Assembly (NCBI GenBank): GCA_025996815.1
Contig: BNTT01000011.1
Location: 1-41,785, forward strand
Length of the DNA: 41,785 nt
Direction of reading: 5' to 3'
Origin: Bacteroidia bacterium
GTDB taxonomy: Bacteria; Bacteroidota; Bacteroidia; Bacteroidales; Azobacteroidaceae
The first letter of the stretch is position 1. Each line of letters starts with the position of its first letter. Below are positions 17,974-25,802 of the stretch, piece after piece. The position numbers and the translations under genes were made by a program. The notes under the pieces were generated by a model. That model had not been told where the DNA came from. It saw only the letters and a program-made list of their open reading frames with translations, and did not search any database.

Positions 17974-18005
17974 AGAGCGAGCTACCCTAACGGGTGGCTC
18001 GCTCT
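17974..18005 (-). terminator. Strong hairpin with U-tract, minus strand
   Basis: AGAGCGAGC (17974-17982) and GCTCGCTCT (17997-18005) form a perfect 9-bp stem, extended by ACCC/GGGT inside. Read on the minus strand it is followed by GTTTTTTG, the form of an intrinsic terminator. No intact minus-strand gene lies upstream; the polyvalent-protein remnant at 18327-18572 is the only candidate. Confidence 0.55.
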
Positions 18006-18326
18006 CCAACTAATTTGATAACTACTCATACGATTATATTAAACTGATACATAAGAAGATAAACAGCCGACCAAGAGAAAAAACTCGGCTTCAAATCTCC
18101 AACTGACGTTTTCTATCTATCTTTGTAGAACTTTTTGTTGCACTTAGAAGTTGAATCCACCCAGAAAAAATTAAAAAGAAAGGTTTGGTTATTTGAATTT
18201 TTTGTTGTATCTTTGTGGCGTAATTCAGTTGTTCCGTTTTCTGCTACTGACAGGCGATTATCGGAAGAGTGTAAATCGGTATCAATTGGCGAGATGTCAG
18301 GATTATTAGTTGATTGAGAGCGGTTT
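18006..18326. other. Gene-free stretch with two orphan promoter-like sites
   Basis: It holds an AGCCGA/TCGGCT hairpin (18065-18070 with 18085-18090). Two plus-strand promoter-like sequences follow: TATCTTTG at 18118-18125, and a better one at 18208-18215 with TTTG at 18184-18187 (20-base spacing). The only open frame after the second is short and unconvincing. It may be the control region of a gene since lost. Confidence 0.35.
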
Positions 18327-18572
18327 TCAGGTGCCTTCTGAAATTGATTGCCCGACAGTTTTTTTAACTGTTGGGTTTTCTATTTTCATCACCTCGTATG
18401 AATACGCCTTGTTTCCATCGTTTTTAATAACTTTTACTGTGATTTTTACCGGATAAGTTCCGTTTTCATAGTTAATTGCGCCTCTTAAACGGATAATTTC
18501 TTCTATATCAGGGTTGTTATCTCTATCTTGGTGGCGTTCGCTTACTGCGGCATTTTCTATTAATTGTGGCAA
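18327..18572 (-). pseudogene. C-terminal remnant of a polyvalent-protein (LPD3-like) gene
   Basis: The 81-codon frame has no ATG and is bounded directly upstream by a stop. Its sequence (IENAAVSERHQDRDNN, then RLRGAINYENGTYPVKITVK) resembles the small domain found in phage MuF-type and other large polyvalent proteins, where a charged loop precedes a beta hairpin ending in TVK. The C terminus (QSISEGT) looks natural. I read it as the tail of a larger mobile-element gene whose body has been lost. Family call is tentative. Confidence 0.35.
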
Positions 18573-18633
18573 TTATTTTCAAAAATCATCACAAACGAAT
18601 GCTTACGAAGTGCACAAAATCACACAAAATAAT

Positions 18634-18879
18634 GGGTGCACGACAAATTTCCCTTTATTACTTTCACCGTAGTAGATAGCCCGTAGGGCTTTCATATCAA
18701 TAGAAAACAGGCACCCTATCCAACCCCATAGCCCCGTAGGGCTATCACTCACCTCGTGTATGCCCTACGGGCAATGATTTCGGGGGGGGGCTGTTTTTCT
18801 ATTGATATGAAAGCCCTACGGGCTACAAAAGCCATATATTTCCGTGTACAATTCCGAAAGGGAAATTTGTCGTGCACCC
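18634..18879. mobile_element. MITE-like element with 23-bp perfect terminal inverted repeats
   Basis: The 246-bp element has termini 18634-18656 and 18857-18879 that are exact inverted complements (outer end GGGTGCACGAC). The nine bases CAAAATAAT occur immediately outside on both sides (18625-18633 and 18880-18888), a target-site duplication. Inside is a second long inverted repeat (about 18677-18710 with 18792-18825, containing AGCCCGTAGGGCT), two more CCCGTAGGGC or CCCTACGGGC palindromes, and a run of nine G (18782-18790). It has no coding capacity, so it depends on a transposase elsewhere. The intact ends and duplication suggest recent insertion. Confidence 0.85.
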
Positions 18880-18918
18880 CAAAATAATTATGAATCACGT
18901 TTATTCAAAAAAATGTAG

Positions 18919-18926
18919 TACCTTTG
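18919..18926 (+). promoter_or_regulatory. Promoter -7 element of mfd
   Basis: TACCTTTG at 18919-18926, about 100 bases before the mfd start. No good -33 TTG was found at the expected distance. The MITE ends 40 bases upstream of it, so the insertion may have displaced upstream control sequence. Confidence 0.45.
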
Positions 18927-19023
18927 CACCTAATTTTGAAATGCCCAAACAACAAAATGTCAAATTAGTAGTCAAATTAGTCAATTAATAGACTGATAAA
19001 TGGCGCATATAAAATAAGAAAAT

Positions 19024-22000
19024 TTGAAAAATTCGGTTTTACAGACAATTTATGCCACGCATTCGGGCGTGAAAGCTGTGCTTTCGGCGTTTGAAAATGG
19101 CGATAAGTCTATTTATATCAATGGCTTAGCCGGGTCTGCGGCGAGTATGGTATGTTCGGCGATTTTTACACAATCGGCGGGGCACTTGTTGTGTGTGTTG
19201 AATGATTTGGAGGAGGCGGGGTATTTTTATCACGACTGTTGTCAGATTTTGGGCGATGAAAACACGCTGTTTTTTCCGTCGCAGTTCAAGCGCAACATCC
19301 GCTATGGGCAGAAAGACCCTGCCAATGATATTTTGCGCACGGAGGTGTTGTCGCGGCTCAATGAGGCGCACAAGCCGTGCATCATCGTTACCTGTCCGGA
19401 GGCGTTGGCTGAAAAAGTGGTGTCGGGCAGTGCGTTGAAAGGCAAGACTTTAGCCGTTCAGGTGGGCGAAAAAATCGACAGCCTGTTTGTGTCCGAAGTG
19501 CTGGAATCTTATGGTTTCGAGCGCGTCGATTATGTCTATGAGCCGGGGCAATACGCCGTGAGAGGCTCCATCATCGATGTTTTTTCGTTTTCCAACGAAT
19601 ATCCGTATCGCATCGACTTTTTTGGCAACGAGGTGGAAAGCATCCGCAGTTTTGACGTGGAAACGCAACTTTCCAGAGAAAAATTGGAGGCGATTTCGAT
19701 TATTTCGGGGCAATCCGGCGAGGGCGACACCACGCTGCTGTCCTATCTGCCCGATACCACCAAGCTGGTTTTTCGCAGCGAGGAGTGGGTCTATGACAAG
19801 ATGCAGTCGCTGTGGAACGAGGAGCCGACCGTTGTGAACGAGGAAACATTTGCGTCGCTGGAAGACATTCGGAAACTGCTGACACCGATGGAGGTGTTTC
19901 GGGAATTGACGGCGGGTTACACAAAAGTGCATTTGAGTGCACCATCCGCGAATTGCCATCGCGGGCTTGACTCGCAGTATGCAGCCATCTCTTTTGCCAT
20001 CGAGCTGCAACTCTCCTACAAAAAAAACTTCGACCTCGCCGCCGCCTCTTTCAAGGAATACCTTGCGGACGGCTACACCTTATATATATTGTCGAACAAC
20101 GAGAAGCAAATCCGGCGCATTGAGGCGATTTTTGCCGACCGCGGCGATGACATCGCCTTCACGCCGGTGCTGCATCCGCTCCACGAGGGGTTTGTGGACA
20201 AGACTTTGAAGGTCTGCCTGTTCACCGACCATCAGTTGTTCGACCGCTTTCACAAATATAATCTCAAATCCGACTCGGCGCGTTCGGGGAAGATTGCGCT
20301 GTCGCTCAAGGAGTTGCAGCAATTTCAGCAGGGCGACTTTCTCGTGCATATCGACCACGGCGTGGGCAAATTTGGCGGGTTGCTGCGGACGGAAGTTAAT
20401 GGGAATGTGCAGGAAGTTATCAAAATGACGTTCCTGAACGACGATATTGTGTTTGTCAATATCCAAAACCTGCATAAAATTTCCAAGTTTAAGGGCAAGG
20501 ACAACGAGCCGCCCAAGTTGGCTAAACTGGGTTCGCCGGTTTGGAACAATATGAAAGAGCGCACCAAAAAACACGTCAAGGAGATAGCCAAAGACCTGAT
20601 TTTGCTCTATGCCAAGCGGCGCGAAGAGAAGGGTTTTTCCTTTTCGCCCGACACCTATCTGCAAAAGGAATTGGAGGCGTCGTTCATCTACGAGGACACG
20701 CCCGACCAGTTGAAAGTGACCAACGACGTGAAACTTGATATGGAAAACAGCCGCCCGATGGACCGCCTCGTGTGCGGCGACGTGGGCTTCGGAAAGACGG
20801 AAGTGGCTATCCGTGCGGCATTTAAGGCGGCTGCCGACGGCAAGCAGGTTGCCGTGCTCGTGCCCACCACGCTGTTGGCATACCAGCACTACAATACTTT
20901 CAAAGAGCGTTTGGCGAATTTGCCCGTAACGGTCGAGTACCTTTCGCGGGCGCGCACGCCCAAGCAAATCAAGGACTTGCTCGACAATCTCAAAGCGGGC
21001 AAGATTGATATTCTGGTGGGAACGCACCGTTTAATCAGTAAAGACGTGATTTTCAAAGACTTGGGGCTGCTGATTGTGGACGAAGAGCAGAAATTCGGCG
21101 TAACCGTGAAAGAAAAATTAAAGCAGATGAAGGCGAATGTGGACACACTCACGCTCACCGCAACGCCCATCCCGCGCACCTTGCAGTTCAGCCTGATGGG
21201 CGCGCGCGACCTATCGAACATCACCACGCCGCCGCCCAACCGCTACCCCATTCAGACGGAGGTGCACCGCTTCGGCAGCGACATCGTGCGCGAAGCCATC
21301 AATTTTGAGATGAGCCGCAACGGGCAAACGTTCGTCATCAGCCCGCACATCGCCGATTTGCAAAATCTCGCCAATCTGGTGCAAAAAGAAATCTCCGATG
21401 CACGTGTGGTGATTGGTCACGGGCAACTCGACCCCGCGAATTTGGAAAAAATCATCACCGATTTCACGAATTACGAATACGATGTGCTCATTGCGACCTC
21501 GATTATCGAAAACGGCATCGACATTCCGAATGCTAACACCATTTTGGTGAACAACGCGCATCATTTTGGGCTGAGCGACCTCCACCAGTTGCGCGGACGG
21601 GTGGGTCGCTCCAATCGCAAGGCGTTTTGCTACCTCCTGTCGCCCCCGCTGTCATCGCTCACCCCCGAAGCGCGCCGCCGTTTGCAGGCGATTGAAAACT
21701 TCGCCGAACTTGGCGGTGGCATCCACATCGCGATGCAGGACTTGGACATCCGCGGCGCAGGCAATATGCTGGGAGCCGAACAGAGCGGTTTCATCGCCGA
21801 TTTGGGCTACGAAACCTACCAAAAAATCCTCTCCGATGCCGTGCGCGAACTCAAAAACGAAGAATTTGCCGAACTCTACAAAGACGAAAATCAGGTGGAT
21901 TCGGGTGCCAACTACGTCAGCGAAACCAATTTTGAGAGCGACCTCGAACTCCTCTTTCCGGCGACCTACATCCCCAGCGACTCGGAGCGCATCCTCCTCT

Positions 22001-22362
22001 ACCGCGAATTAGATTCGATGGACAAAGAGGCTGATATAGAGCAATTTAGAATAAAACTAAAAGACCGCTTCGGAGCCATCCCGACGGTGAGCGAAGAACT
22101 AATCAAAGTGGTGCGCCTGCGCCAAATGGGAAAACTGCTCGGAATGGAAAAAATAGCCCTGAAAAACGGTCAAATGAAACTTTTCTTAGTCACCAACCCC
22201 GACTCGCCCTACTACCAAAGCACCGCTTTCACTAAATTGCTGGAATTTGTAAACACGCATTACCACCGTTGCCAACTGAGCGAAAAAAACAACCGCCGAT
22301 TGCTGACAGTCGCCAATGTGGGCAGCGTGGCGGCGGCGGCGGAGTTGCTGGCTGAATTGTGA
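19024..22362 (+). CDS. mfd: Transcription-repair coupling factor
   Basis: Mfd removes stalled RNA polymerase at DNA lesions and recruits UvrA. It has 1112 residues, normal for the phylum. Domains in order: UvrB-like N-terminal modules, RNA-polymerase-interaction domain (about 470-530; GDFLVHIDHGVGKFGG), RecG-like helicase with Walker A GDVGFGKT (585-592) and VDEEQKFG (D686), then the TRG block and the C-terminal UvrA-binding D7. The start is TTG 19024: a stop precedes it by two codons and no in-frame ATG occurs for dozens of codons. Around residues 310-318 (NCHRGLDSQ) lies a degenerate copy of the palindromic element also found in four other genes here. Its 3' end is partly duplicated downstream of the HEPN gene. 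Confidence 0.95.
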   Translation: MKNSVLQTIYATHSGVKAVLSAFENGDKSIYINGLAGSAASMVCSAIFTQSAGHLLCVLNDLEEAGYFYHDCCQILGDENTLFFPSQFKRNIRYGQKDPANDILRTEVLSRLNEAHKPCIIVTCPEALAEKVVSGSALKGKTLAVQVGEKIDSLFVSEVLESYGFERVDYVYEPGQYAVRGSIIDVFSFSNEYPYRIDFFGNEVESIRSFDVETQLSREKLEAISIISGQSGEGDTTLLSYLPDTTKLVFRSEEWVYDKMQSLWNEEPTVVNEETFASLEDIRKLLTPMEVFRELTAGYTKVHLSAPSANCHRGLDSQYAAISFAIELQLSYKKNFDLAAASFKEYLADGYTLYILSNNEKQIRRIEAIFADRGDDIAFTPVLHPLHEGFVDKTLKVCLFTDHQLFDRFHKYNLKSDSARSGKIALSLKELQQFQQGDFLVHIDHGVGKFGGLLRTEVNGNVQEVIKMTFLNDDIVFVNIQNLHKISKFKGKDNEPPKLAKLGSPVWNNMKERTKKHVKEIAKDLILLYAKRREEKGFSFSPDTYLQKELEASFIYEDTPDQLKVTNDVKLDMENSRPMDRLVCGDVGFGKTEVAIRAAFKAAADGKQVAVLVPTTLLAYQHYNTFKERLANLPVTVEYLSRARTPKQIKDLLDNLKAGKIDILVGTHRLISKDVIFKDLGLLIVDEEQKFGVTVKEKLKQMKANVDTLTLTATPIPRTLQFSLMGARDLSNITTPPPNRYPIQTEVHRFGSDIVREAINFEMSRNGQTFVISPHIADLQNLANLVQKEISDARVVIGHGQLDPANLEKIITDFTNYEYDVLIATSIIENGIDIPNANTILVNNAHHFGLSDLHQLRGRVGRSNRKAFCYLLSPPLSSLTPEARRRLQAIENFAELGGGIHIAMQDLDIRGAGNMLGAEQSGFIADLGYETYQKILSDAVRELKNEEFAELYKDENQVDSGANYVSETNFESDLELLFPATYIPSDSERILLYRELDSMDKEADIEQFRIKLKDRFGAIPTVSEELIKVVRLRQMGKLLGMEKIALKNGQMKLFLVTNPDSPYYQSTAFTKLLEFVNTHYHRCQLSEKNNRRLLTVANVGSVAAAAELLAEL
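19958..19978. repeat. Intragenic palindromic element (degenerate copy) in mfd
   Basis: Arms ATCGCGGG and CTCGCAGT around CTTGA, related to the ATTGCGGG-(5)-CCCGCAAT consensus of the copies in clp, rsmE and recG. It is in frame and encodes part of NCHRGLDSQ. Confidence 0.6.
22298..22328. repeat. Direct repeat within the mfd 3' end (copy 1)
   Basis: 31 bases encoding the RLLTVANVGSV region of Mfd. It recurs at 23065-23095 with two differences, so the MNT/HEPN pair is bracketed by the repeat. Confidence 0.75.
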
Positions 22363-22372
22363 TTTTTTTTTG

Positions 22373-22380
22373 TACCTTTG
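22373..22380 (+). promoter_or_regulatory. Promoter -7 element of the MNT/HEPN operon
   Basis: TACCTTTG at 22373-22380, beginning 10 bases after the mfd stop. It excludes the upstream in-frame start at 22359 and supports ATG 22395 or 22407. Confidence 0.55.
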
Positions 22381-22406
22381 TGCTCATAATTTATATGTTG
22401 AATGTC

Positions 22407-22712
22407 ATGAACAGTATAATTGCAAATAATATGGATAGAATCAGGACTGTGTGCGATAGGCATCATGTTCAGACTTTGTTTGCATTTGGGTCTGTGTGTA
22501 CGGATAAATTTAATGAAGCAAGCGATATTGATTTGTTGGTTTCGTTCAAACCATTGGATTTTGGCGACTATGCAGACAACTATTTTCAAACAGCCGATTC
22601 CTTTGAAAAAATTTTTTGCCGCCCTGTTGATTTGATAACTGAAAAATCCCTGAAAAATCCCTACTTTATTTCATCCGTCAACCAAACAAAAACGCCCCTG
22701 TATGGACATTGA
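22407..22712 (+). CDS. MNT-domain nucleotidyltransferase antitoxin (MntA-like)
   Basis: A minimal nucleotidyltransferase that in characterised MntA/HepT pairs neutralises the HEPN RNase by adding AMP to a tyrosine near its active site. The 101 residues show the family pattern G28-S29 ... D40-x-D42 (FGSV, SDIDLLV) and a third acidic residue D75 (RPVDLIT). ATG 22395 is an equally possible start, adding four residues. Its 3' end overlaps the HEPN gene by 11 bases, typical of coupled toxin-antitoxin genes. It lies directly after mfd, inside a segment bounded by duplicated mfd sequence. Confidence 0.85.
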   Translation: MNSIIANNMDRIRTVCDRHHVQTLFAFGSVCTDKFNEASDIDLLVSFKPLDFGDYADNYFQTADSFEKIFCRPVDLITEKSLKNPYFISSVNQTKTPLYGH

Positions 22713-23073
22713 AGTGCAAAAATATCTTTACGACATTCAAGAATCCGTTCAATCCATAGAAAATTATCTTGCCGGAAAACGCGATTTTAATGTTTATACG
22801 GAAAATAAGATGCTTCGGCGTGCAATCGAAAGGGAGTTTGAAATTATAGGAGAAGCGTTGAACAAACTAAGCAAAGTTATCCCCAATATTCAAATATCAA
22901 GAAAACAACAAATCATCGGGATGCGAAATAGAGTCATCCACGGATACGACAAAATAGACGATGCCATCGTTTGGGGCACCATCGTGCGGCATTTACCTAT
23001 TTTAAAAGAAGAAATAAACACTCTTTTAAATTCCCTACCTTCCCCACCTGATTCAAATTCACATGATTGCTGA
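22702..23073 (+). CDS. HEPN-domain RNase toxin (HepT-like, DUF86)
   Basis: A 123-residue all-helical HEPN protein. The active-site motif is R75-x4-H80-x-Y82 (RNRVIHGY), exactly the RX4HXY signature of HepT toxins, in which the tyrosine is AMP-modified by the partner antitoxin. The gene overlaps the MNT gene by 11 bases and shares its promoter. Its last three codons and stop fall inside the second copy of the mfd-derived direct repeat, so the C terminus (SHDC) was set by the insertion event. Confidence 0.88.
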   Translation: MDIEVQKYLYDIQESVQSIENYLAGKRDFNVYTENKMLRRAIEREFEIIGEALNKLSKVIPNIQISRKQQIIGMRNRVIHGYDKIDDAIVWGTIVRHLPILKEEINTLLNSLPSPPDSNSHDC

Positions 23074-23095
23074 CGGTCGCCAATGTGGGTAGCGT
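23065..23095. repeat. Direct repeat of the mfd 3' end (copy 2)
   Basis: Matches 22298-22328 in 29 of 31 bases. It contains the HEPN stop codon and abuts the stop of the convergent DUF2461 gene. Confidence 0.75.
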
Positions 23096-23793
23096 TACTC
23101 ACAAATATCCGTCAAAAAATCATAAAGCGGATTAAGAGGCGCAATTTGGGCTTCCAATTGGGCTACTAACTCGTTGGAATAGAACGTTTTGCCGATAGGC
23201 AGGCTTTTGTGTAGCCAAAGCCCTTTACGCTGTATCCACGGCTGAAAGTATGCCTCTAATTCATTGGGAATCGGGCGTTTGTAGGCATCGCCGCCCATTT
23301 CAAACTTGTGCTTGCCGAGCAAATCTTTCGTGATTTGTTTGAAATGTTCGGGGGCAAATTGGATTGCCTCGCGGTATTCTGTCATCGTTTTGGCTCCGGC
23401 GTTGAACATTCCCATGCCGAAGCTGATGCCTGCTTTGCCGATTTCCAAGTAAAATCCGGGAAACGTTGCCCACGCCGAGTCGTCGCTGTGGGGGAATGGT
23501 CGCTGAAACGAAATCCACATGTGCTCCTTGTAGGGCGTTTTGTCCTTTGAAAAGCGGATGTCGCGATAGATGCGCGACACCATTTTGGCGGGATTCAATA
23601 GCATTCCTGCGTCCATCGCGTAGAAAAACGGCGACAACGCCAATGCCAGAGCCTTCAGCGGCTCCAGCACCTGTGTTTCGTACACCTTTTTGTTGGCATC
23701 AAACCATGGCTTGTGGTTGTTGTCGTACAAGTCCCTGAAAAATTGGAATGTTTCGGGACTGAAACCTGTGAATGGTTGTGTTTTATTGCTCAT
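23095..23793 (-). CDS. DUF2461 family protein
   Basis: A 232-residue protein of the DUF2461/TIGR02453 family, whose biochemical role is unknown. Seen: the N-terminal block FFRDLYDNNHKPWFDANKKVYE and RIYRDIRFSKDKTPYKEHMW, both characteristic, then GKAGISFGMGMF and a basic C-terminal part. It has no signal peptide. Its start overlaps the phosphosugar mutase stop by four bases (ATGA), so it is translated from the mutase transcript. Confidence 0.85.
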   Translation of the reverse strand: MSNKTQPFTGFSPETFQFFRDLYDNNHKPWFDANKKVYETQVLEPLKALALALSPFFYAMDAGMLLNPAKMVSRIYRDIRFSKDKTPYKEHMWISFQRPFPHSDDSAWATFPGFYLEIGKAGISFGMGMFNAGAKTMTEYREAIQFAPEHFKQITKDLLGKHKFEMGGDAYKRPIPNELEAYFQPWIQRKGLWLHKSLPIGKTFYSNELVAQLEAQIAPLNPLYDFLTDICE

Positions 23794-25547
23794 ATCCCCA
23801 GTGATTGGCGCACGGCAGCGATTTTTTCATTGGCAGCCGCCTCCGCCGCCGCGATGTTGTCGCGCGAATGGACTTGCCCCGTCACTTCGATGTAAAACTT
23901 GATTTTCGGCTCGGTGCCCGACGGGCGAATGGACACTTTCGTGCCGTCTTCGGCAAAATATTGGAGCACGTTGGACGTGGTGGGCATATCGAGCGTAACG
24001 TGCTCGTTTTCAGCCACATCGTAGCCCGTTTGTTTGACAAAATCCTTGATGAAAAAGATTTTTGAGCCTGCCAATTCCTTCATCGGATTTTCGCGAAAAC
24101 TTCTCATCATCGCGTCGATTTCTTCCGCGCCCGATTTGCCCTCTTTCACGACGGATATGCCCACTTCCTTTGAGTAGCCGTATTCGACATAGATGTCTTG
24201 CAGCAAATTATAGACGGTTTTGCCCTTGTCGGCAGCCCACGCGGCGATTTCGGCGAGCAGCATACACGCAGAAACGGCATCTTTGTCGCGCACAAAATCT
24301 TCCGCCAAAAAGCCATAACTCTCTTCGCCACCGCCAATGTAGGTGCGTTTGCCCTCGTTTTGCTTCATAATATCGGCAATCCACTTGAAGCCGGTGTAAA
24401 CGTCGTACATTTTGACACTGTTTTTCTGAGCGATTTTTTTTACCAATTCCGTTGATACAATGGTCTTTACGATATATTCGTTGCCTTTCAGGCGACCCAA
24501 TTCCTGCCAGCGCGTGATGAGGTAATAGAAGAAAATCAGCAGCGTTTGGTTGCCGTTGAGCAGCACAAACTCGTTTTTGTCGTTGCGCACAGCCGCCCCC
24601 ACGCGGTCGGCATCAGGGTCGGAAGCCATAACCAAATCGGCACCCTGCGCGATGGCTTTTTCGACCGCCATCTTCAGCGCAGCCGCCTCTTCGGGGTTGG
24701 GCGATTTCACGGTCGGGAAGTCGCCGCTAATCACGTTCTGCTCGTCCACAGAGATGATATTTGTGAAGCCCAACGCCTTTAAAGCCTTTGGAATCAGCGT
24801 GATACCGGTGCCGTGAATGGGCGTGTAAACAATTTTAATATCTTTGTGCTTCTGGATTGCCTCCTTGTCGAGCGTTACCACTTCCAACAAGTCGCGGAGA
24901 TAGTCGCTATCTATCTTGTCGTCAAGCAGTTGAATCAATTTGGGGTTGCCCTTAAACTGGATGTCTTTTACGGACGACACCTTATTTACTTCGCCGATGA
25001 TATTTTTGTCGTGCGGAGCAATCACCTGTGCGCCATCGTCCCAATAGGCTTTGTAACCGTTATATTCCTTCGGATTGTGCGAAGCCGTGATACATATCCC
25101 GCTCTGACAGCCGAGTTTACGAATCGCGTAGCTGATTTCCGGCGTGGGTCGCAAGTCGGGAAACAGATACACCTTGATGCCATTGGCGGAGAAAATGTCG
25201 GCGGATTTTTCGGCAAACAGTCGGCTATTGTTGCGACAGTCGTGCCCAATCACCACGCTGATTTGCGGCAGTTCGGCAAACTCTTTCTTCAAATAGTTCG
25301 CCAACCCCTGCGTGGCAGCCCCCACAGTGTAGATATTCATCCGGTTGGAGCCTGCGCCCATGATGCCGCGCAGCCCGCCCGTACCAAACTCCAAATCCTT
25401 GTAAAACGCCTCAATCAACCCCGTCGCATCGGAATTGTCCAGCAACGCCTGCACCTCCTGACGAGTCTTAGCGTCATAATCATTTGCTAACCAAGCCTTT
25501 GCCTTGCCTTGCACCTGCTTCAATAATAAATTTTCCTCCATAATCAT
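23790..25547 (-). CDS. Phosphoglucomutase/phosphomannomutase family enzyme
   Basis: It interconverts sugar 1-phosphates and 6-phosphates, feeding glycolysis or nucleotide-sugar synthesis. The 585 residues have the four-domain alpha-D-phosphohexomutase layout: active-site serine S156 in TASHNPKEYNGYK, metal-binding DPDADRVG, sugar-specificity loop GGEESYG, and C-terminal phosphate-binding SIRPSGTEPKIKFY. The length fits the PgcA-like two-substrate group. It is the first gene of an operon with DUF2461. A promoter lies at 25574-25567 on the minus strand. A start two codons later (25541) is also possible. Confidence 0.92.
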   Translation of the reverse strand: MIMEENLLLKQVQGKAKAWLANDYDAKTRQEVQALLDNSDATGLIEAFYKDLEFGTGGLRGIMGAGSNRMNIYTVGAATQGLANYLKKEFAELPQISVVIGHDCRNNSRLFAEKSADIFSANGIKVYLFPDLRPTPEISYAIRKLGCQSGICITASHNPKEYNGYKAYWDDGAQVIAPHDKNIIGEVNKVSSVKDIQFKGNPKLIQLLDDKIDSDYLRDLLEVVTLDKEAIQKHKDIKIVYTPIHGTGITLIPKALKALGFTNIISVDEQNVISGDFPTVKSPNPEEAAALKMAVEKAIAQGADLVMASDPDADRVGAAVRNDKNEFVLLNGNQTLLIFFYYLITRWQELGRLKGNEYIVKTIVSTELVKKIAQKNSVKMYDVYTGFKWIADIMKQNEGKRTYIGGGEESYGFLAEDFVRDKDAVSACMLLAEIAAWAADKGKTVYNLLQDIYVEYGYSKEVGISVVKEGKSGAEEIDAMMRSFRENPMKELAGSKIFFIKDFVKQTGYDVAENEHVTLDMPTTSNVLQYFAEDGTKVSIRPSGTEPKIKFYIEVTGQVHSRDNIAAAEAAANEKIAAVRQSLGI

Positions 25548-25566
25548 CTAAAAAATTTTAATGGTG

Positions 25567-25574
25567 CAAAGGTA
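25567..25574 (-). promoter_or_regulatory. Promoter -7 element of the phosphosugar mutase operon
   Basis: TACCTTTG on the minus strand at 25574-25567, with a TTTG about 18 bases upstream (25596-25593). It is divergent from the leader promoter at 25606-25613; the two regions interleave. Confidence 0.55.
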
Positions 25575-25582
25575 AGAAAAAT

Positions 25583-25613
25583 TTTGCAAATCCAAAAATA
25601 ATATCTACCTTTG
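25583..25613 (+). promoter_or_regulatory. Promoter of the poly-C leader and MBOAT operon
   Basis: TTTG at 25583-25586 and TACCTTTG at 25606-25613 with 19-base spacing. The transcript would start near 25618, leaving a leader of about 185 nt before the MBOAT start. Confidence 0.65.
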
Positions 25614-25626
25614 CACCCGAAAAAAA

Positions 25627-25710
25627 ATGCAGAAAATGAGAAACGTAGCGAAATTTACACCCCCCCCCCCTAACTTGCTTATTATCAGCAGGTTACATGC
25701 GCCTATTTAA
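25627..25710 (+). CDS. Leader peptide ORF with poly-C tract, truncated frame as sequenced
   Basis: From ATG 25627 (or ATG 25636) the frame reads MQKMRNVAKFTPPPP and, with 11 C residues, stops at 25708-25710, ahead of the hairpin at 25737. With 10 or 13 C the same start would enter another frame that stays open for 43 codons from CTA 25670 through the hairpin to TAA 25799-25801, one base before the MBOAT ATG. With 12 C it would stop right after the tract. The long frame contains LLSAGYMRLF near its start and GWLFCC then NTDK at its end, a pattern shared with the CA-repeat leader at 32270. I infer a regulatory leader peptide, currently out of frame. Confidence 0.5.
   Translation: MQKMRNVAKFTPPPPNLLIISRLHAPI
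25660..25670 (+). repeat. Homopolymer of 11 C in leader ORF
   Basis: A mononucleotide tract in a 5' leader is prone to replication slippage. Its length sets the reading frame of the leader ORF. Confidence 0.9.
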
Positions 25711-25736
25711 ATATTTTTGTAGCGAAACATGGTTTC

Positions 25737-25772
25737 AGCCACATCAGGGCATTGCCTTGGGGTGGCTTTTTT
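25737..25772 (+). terminator. Attenuator-like hairpin before the MBOAT gene
   Basis: AGCCAC (25737-25742) pairs with GTGGCT (25762-25767), with an inner GGC/GCC stem, and is followed by a run of T to 25772. It sits between the promoter and the MBOAT start (25803), so it would stop transcription before the gene unless prevented. Confidence 0.6.
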
Positions 25773-25802
25773 GTTGTACAATATTAAACACAGACAAATA
25801 AT

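Noticed and set aside
18135..18317. Small 60-codon plus-strand ORF after an orphan promoter
   Set aside because: The ORF begins upstream of the best -7 element and has no recognisable domain; coding is not supported.
25737..25772. A known metabolite riboswitch before the MBOAT gene
   Set aside because: I do not recognise a known aptamer core; the single hairpin with T-run inside an ORF that ends at the next start fits a leader-peptide attenuator better.
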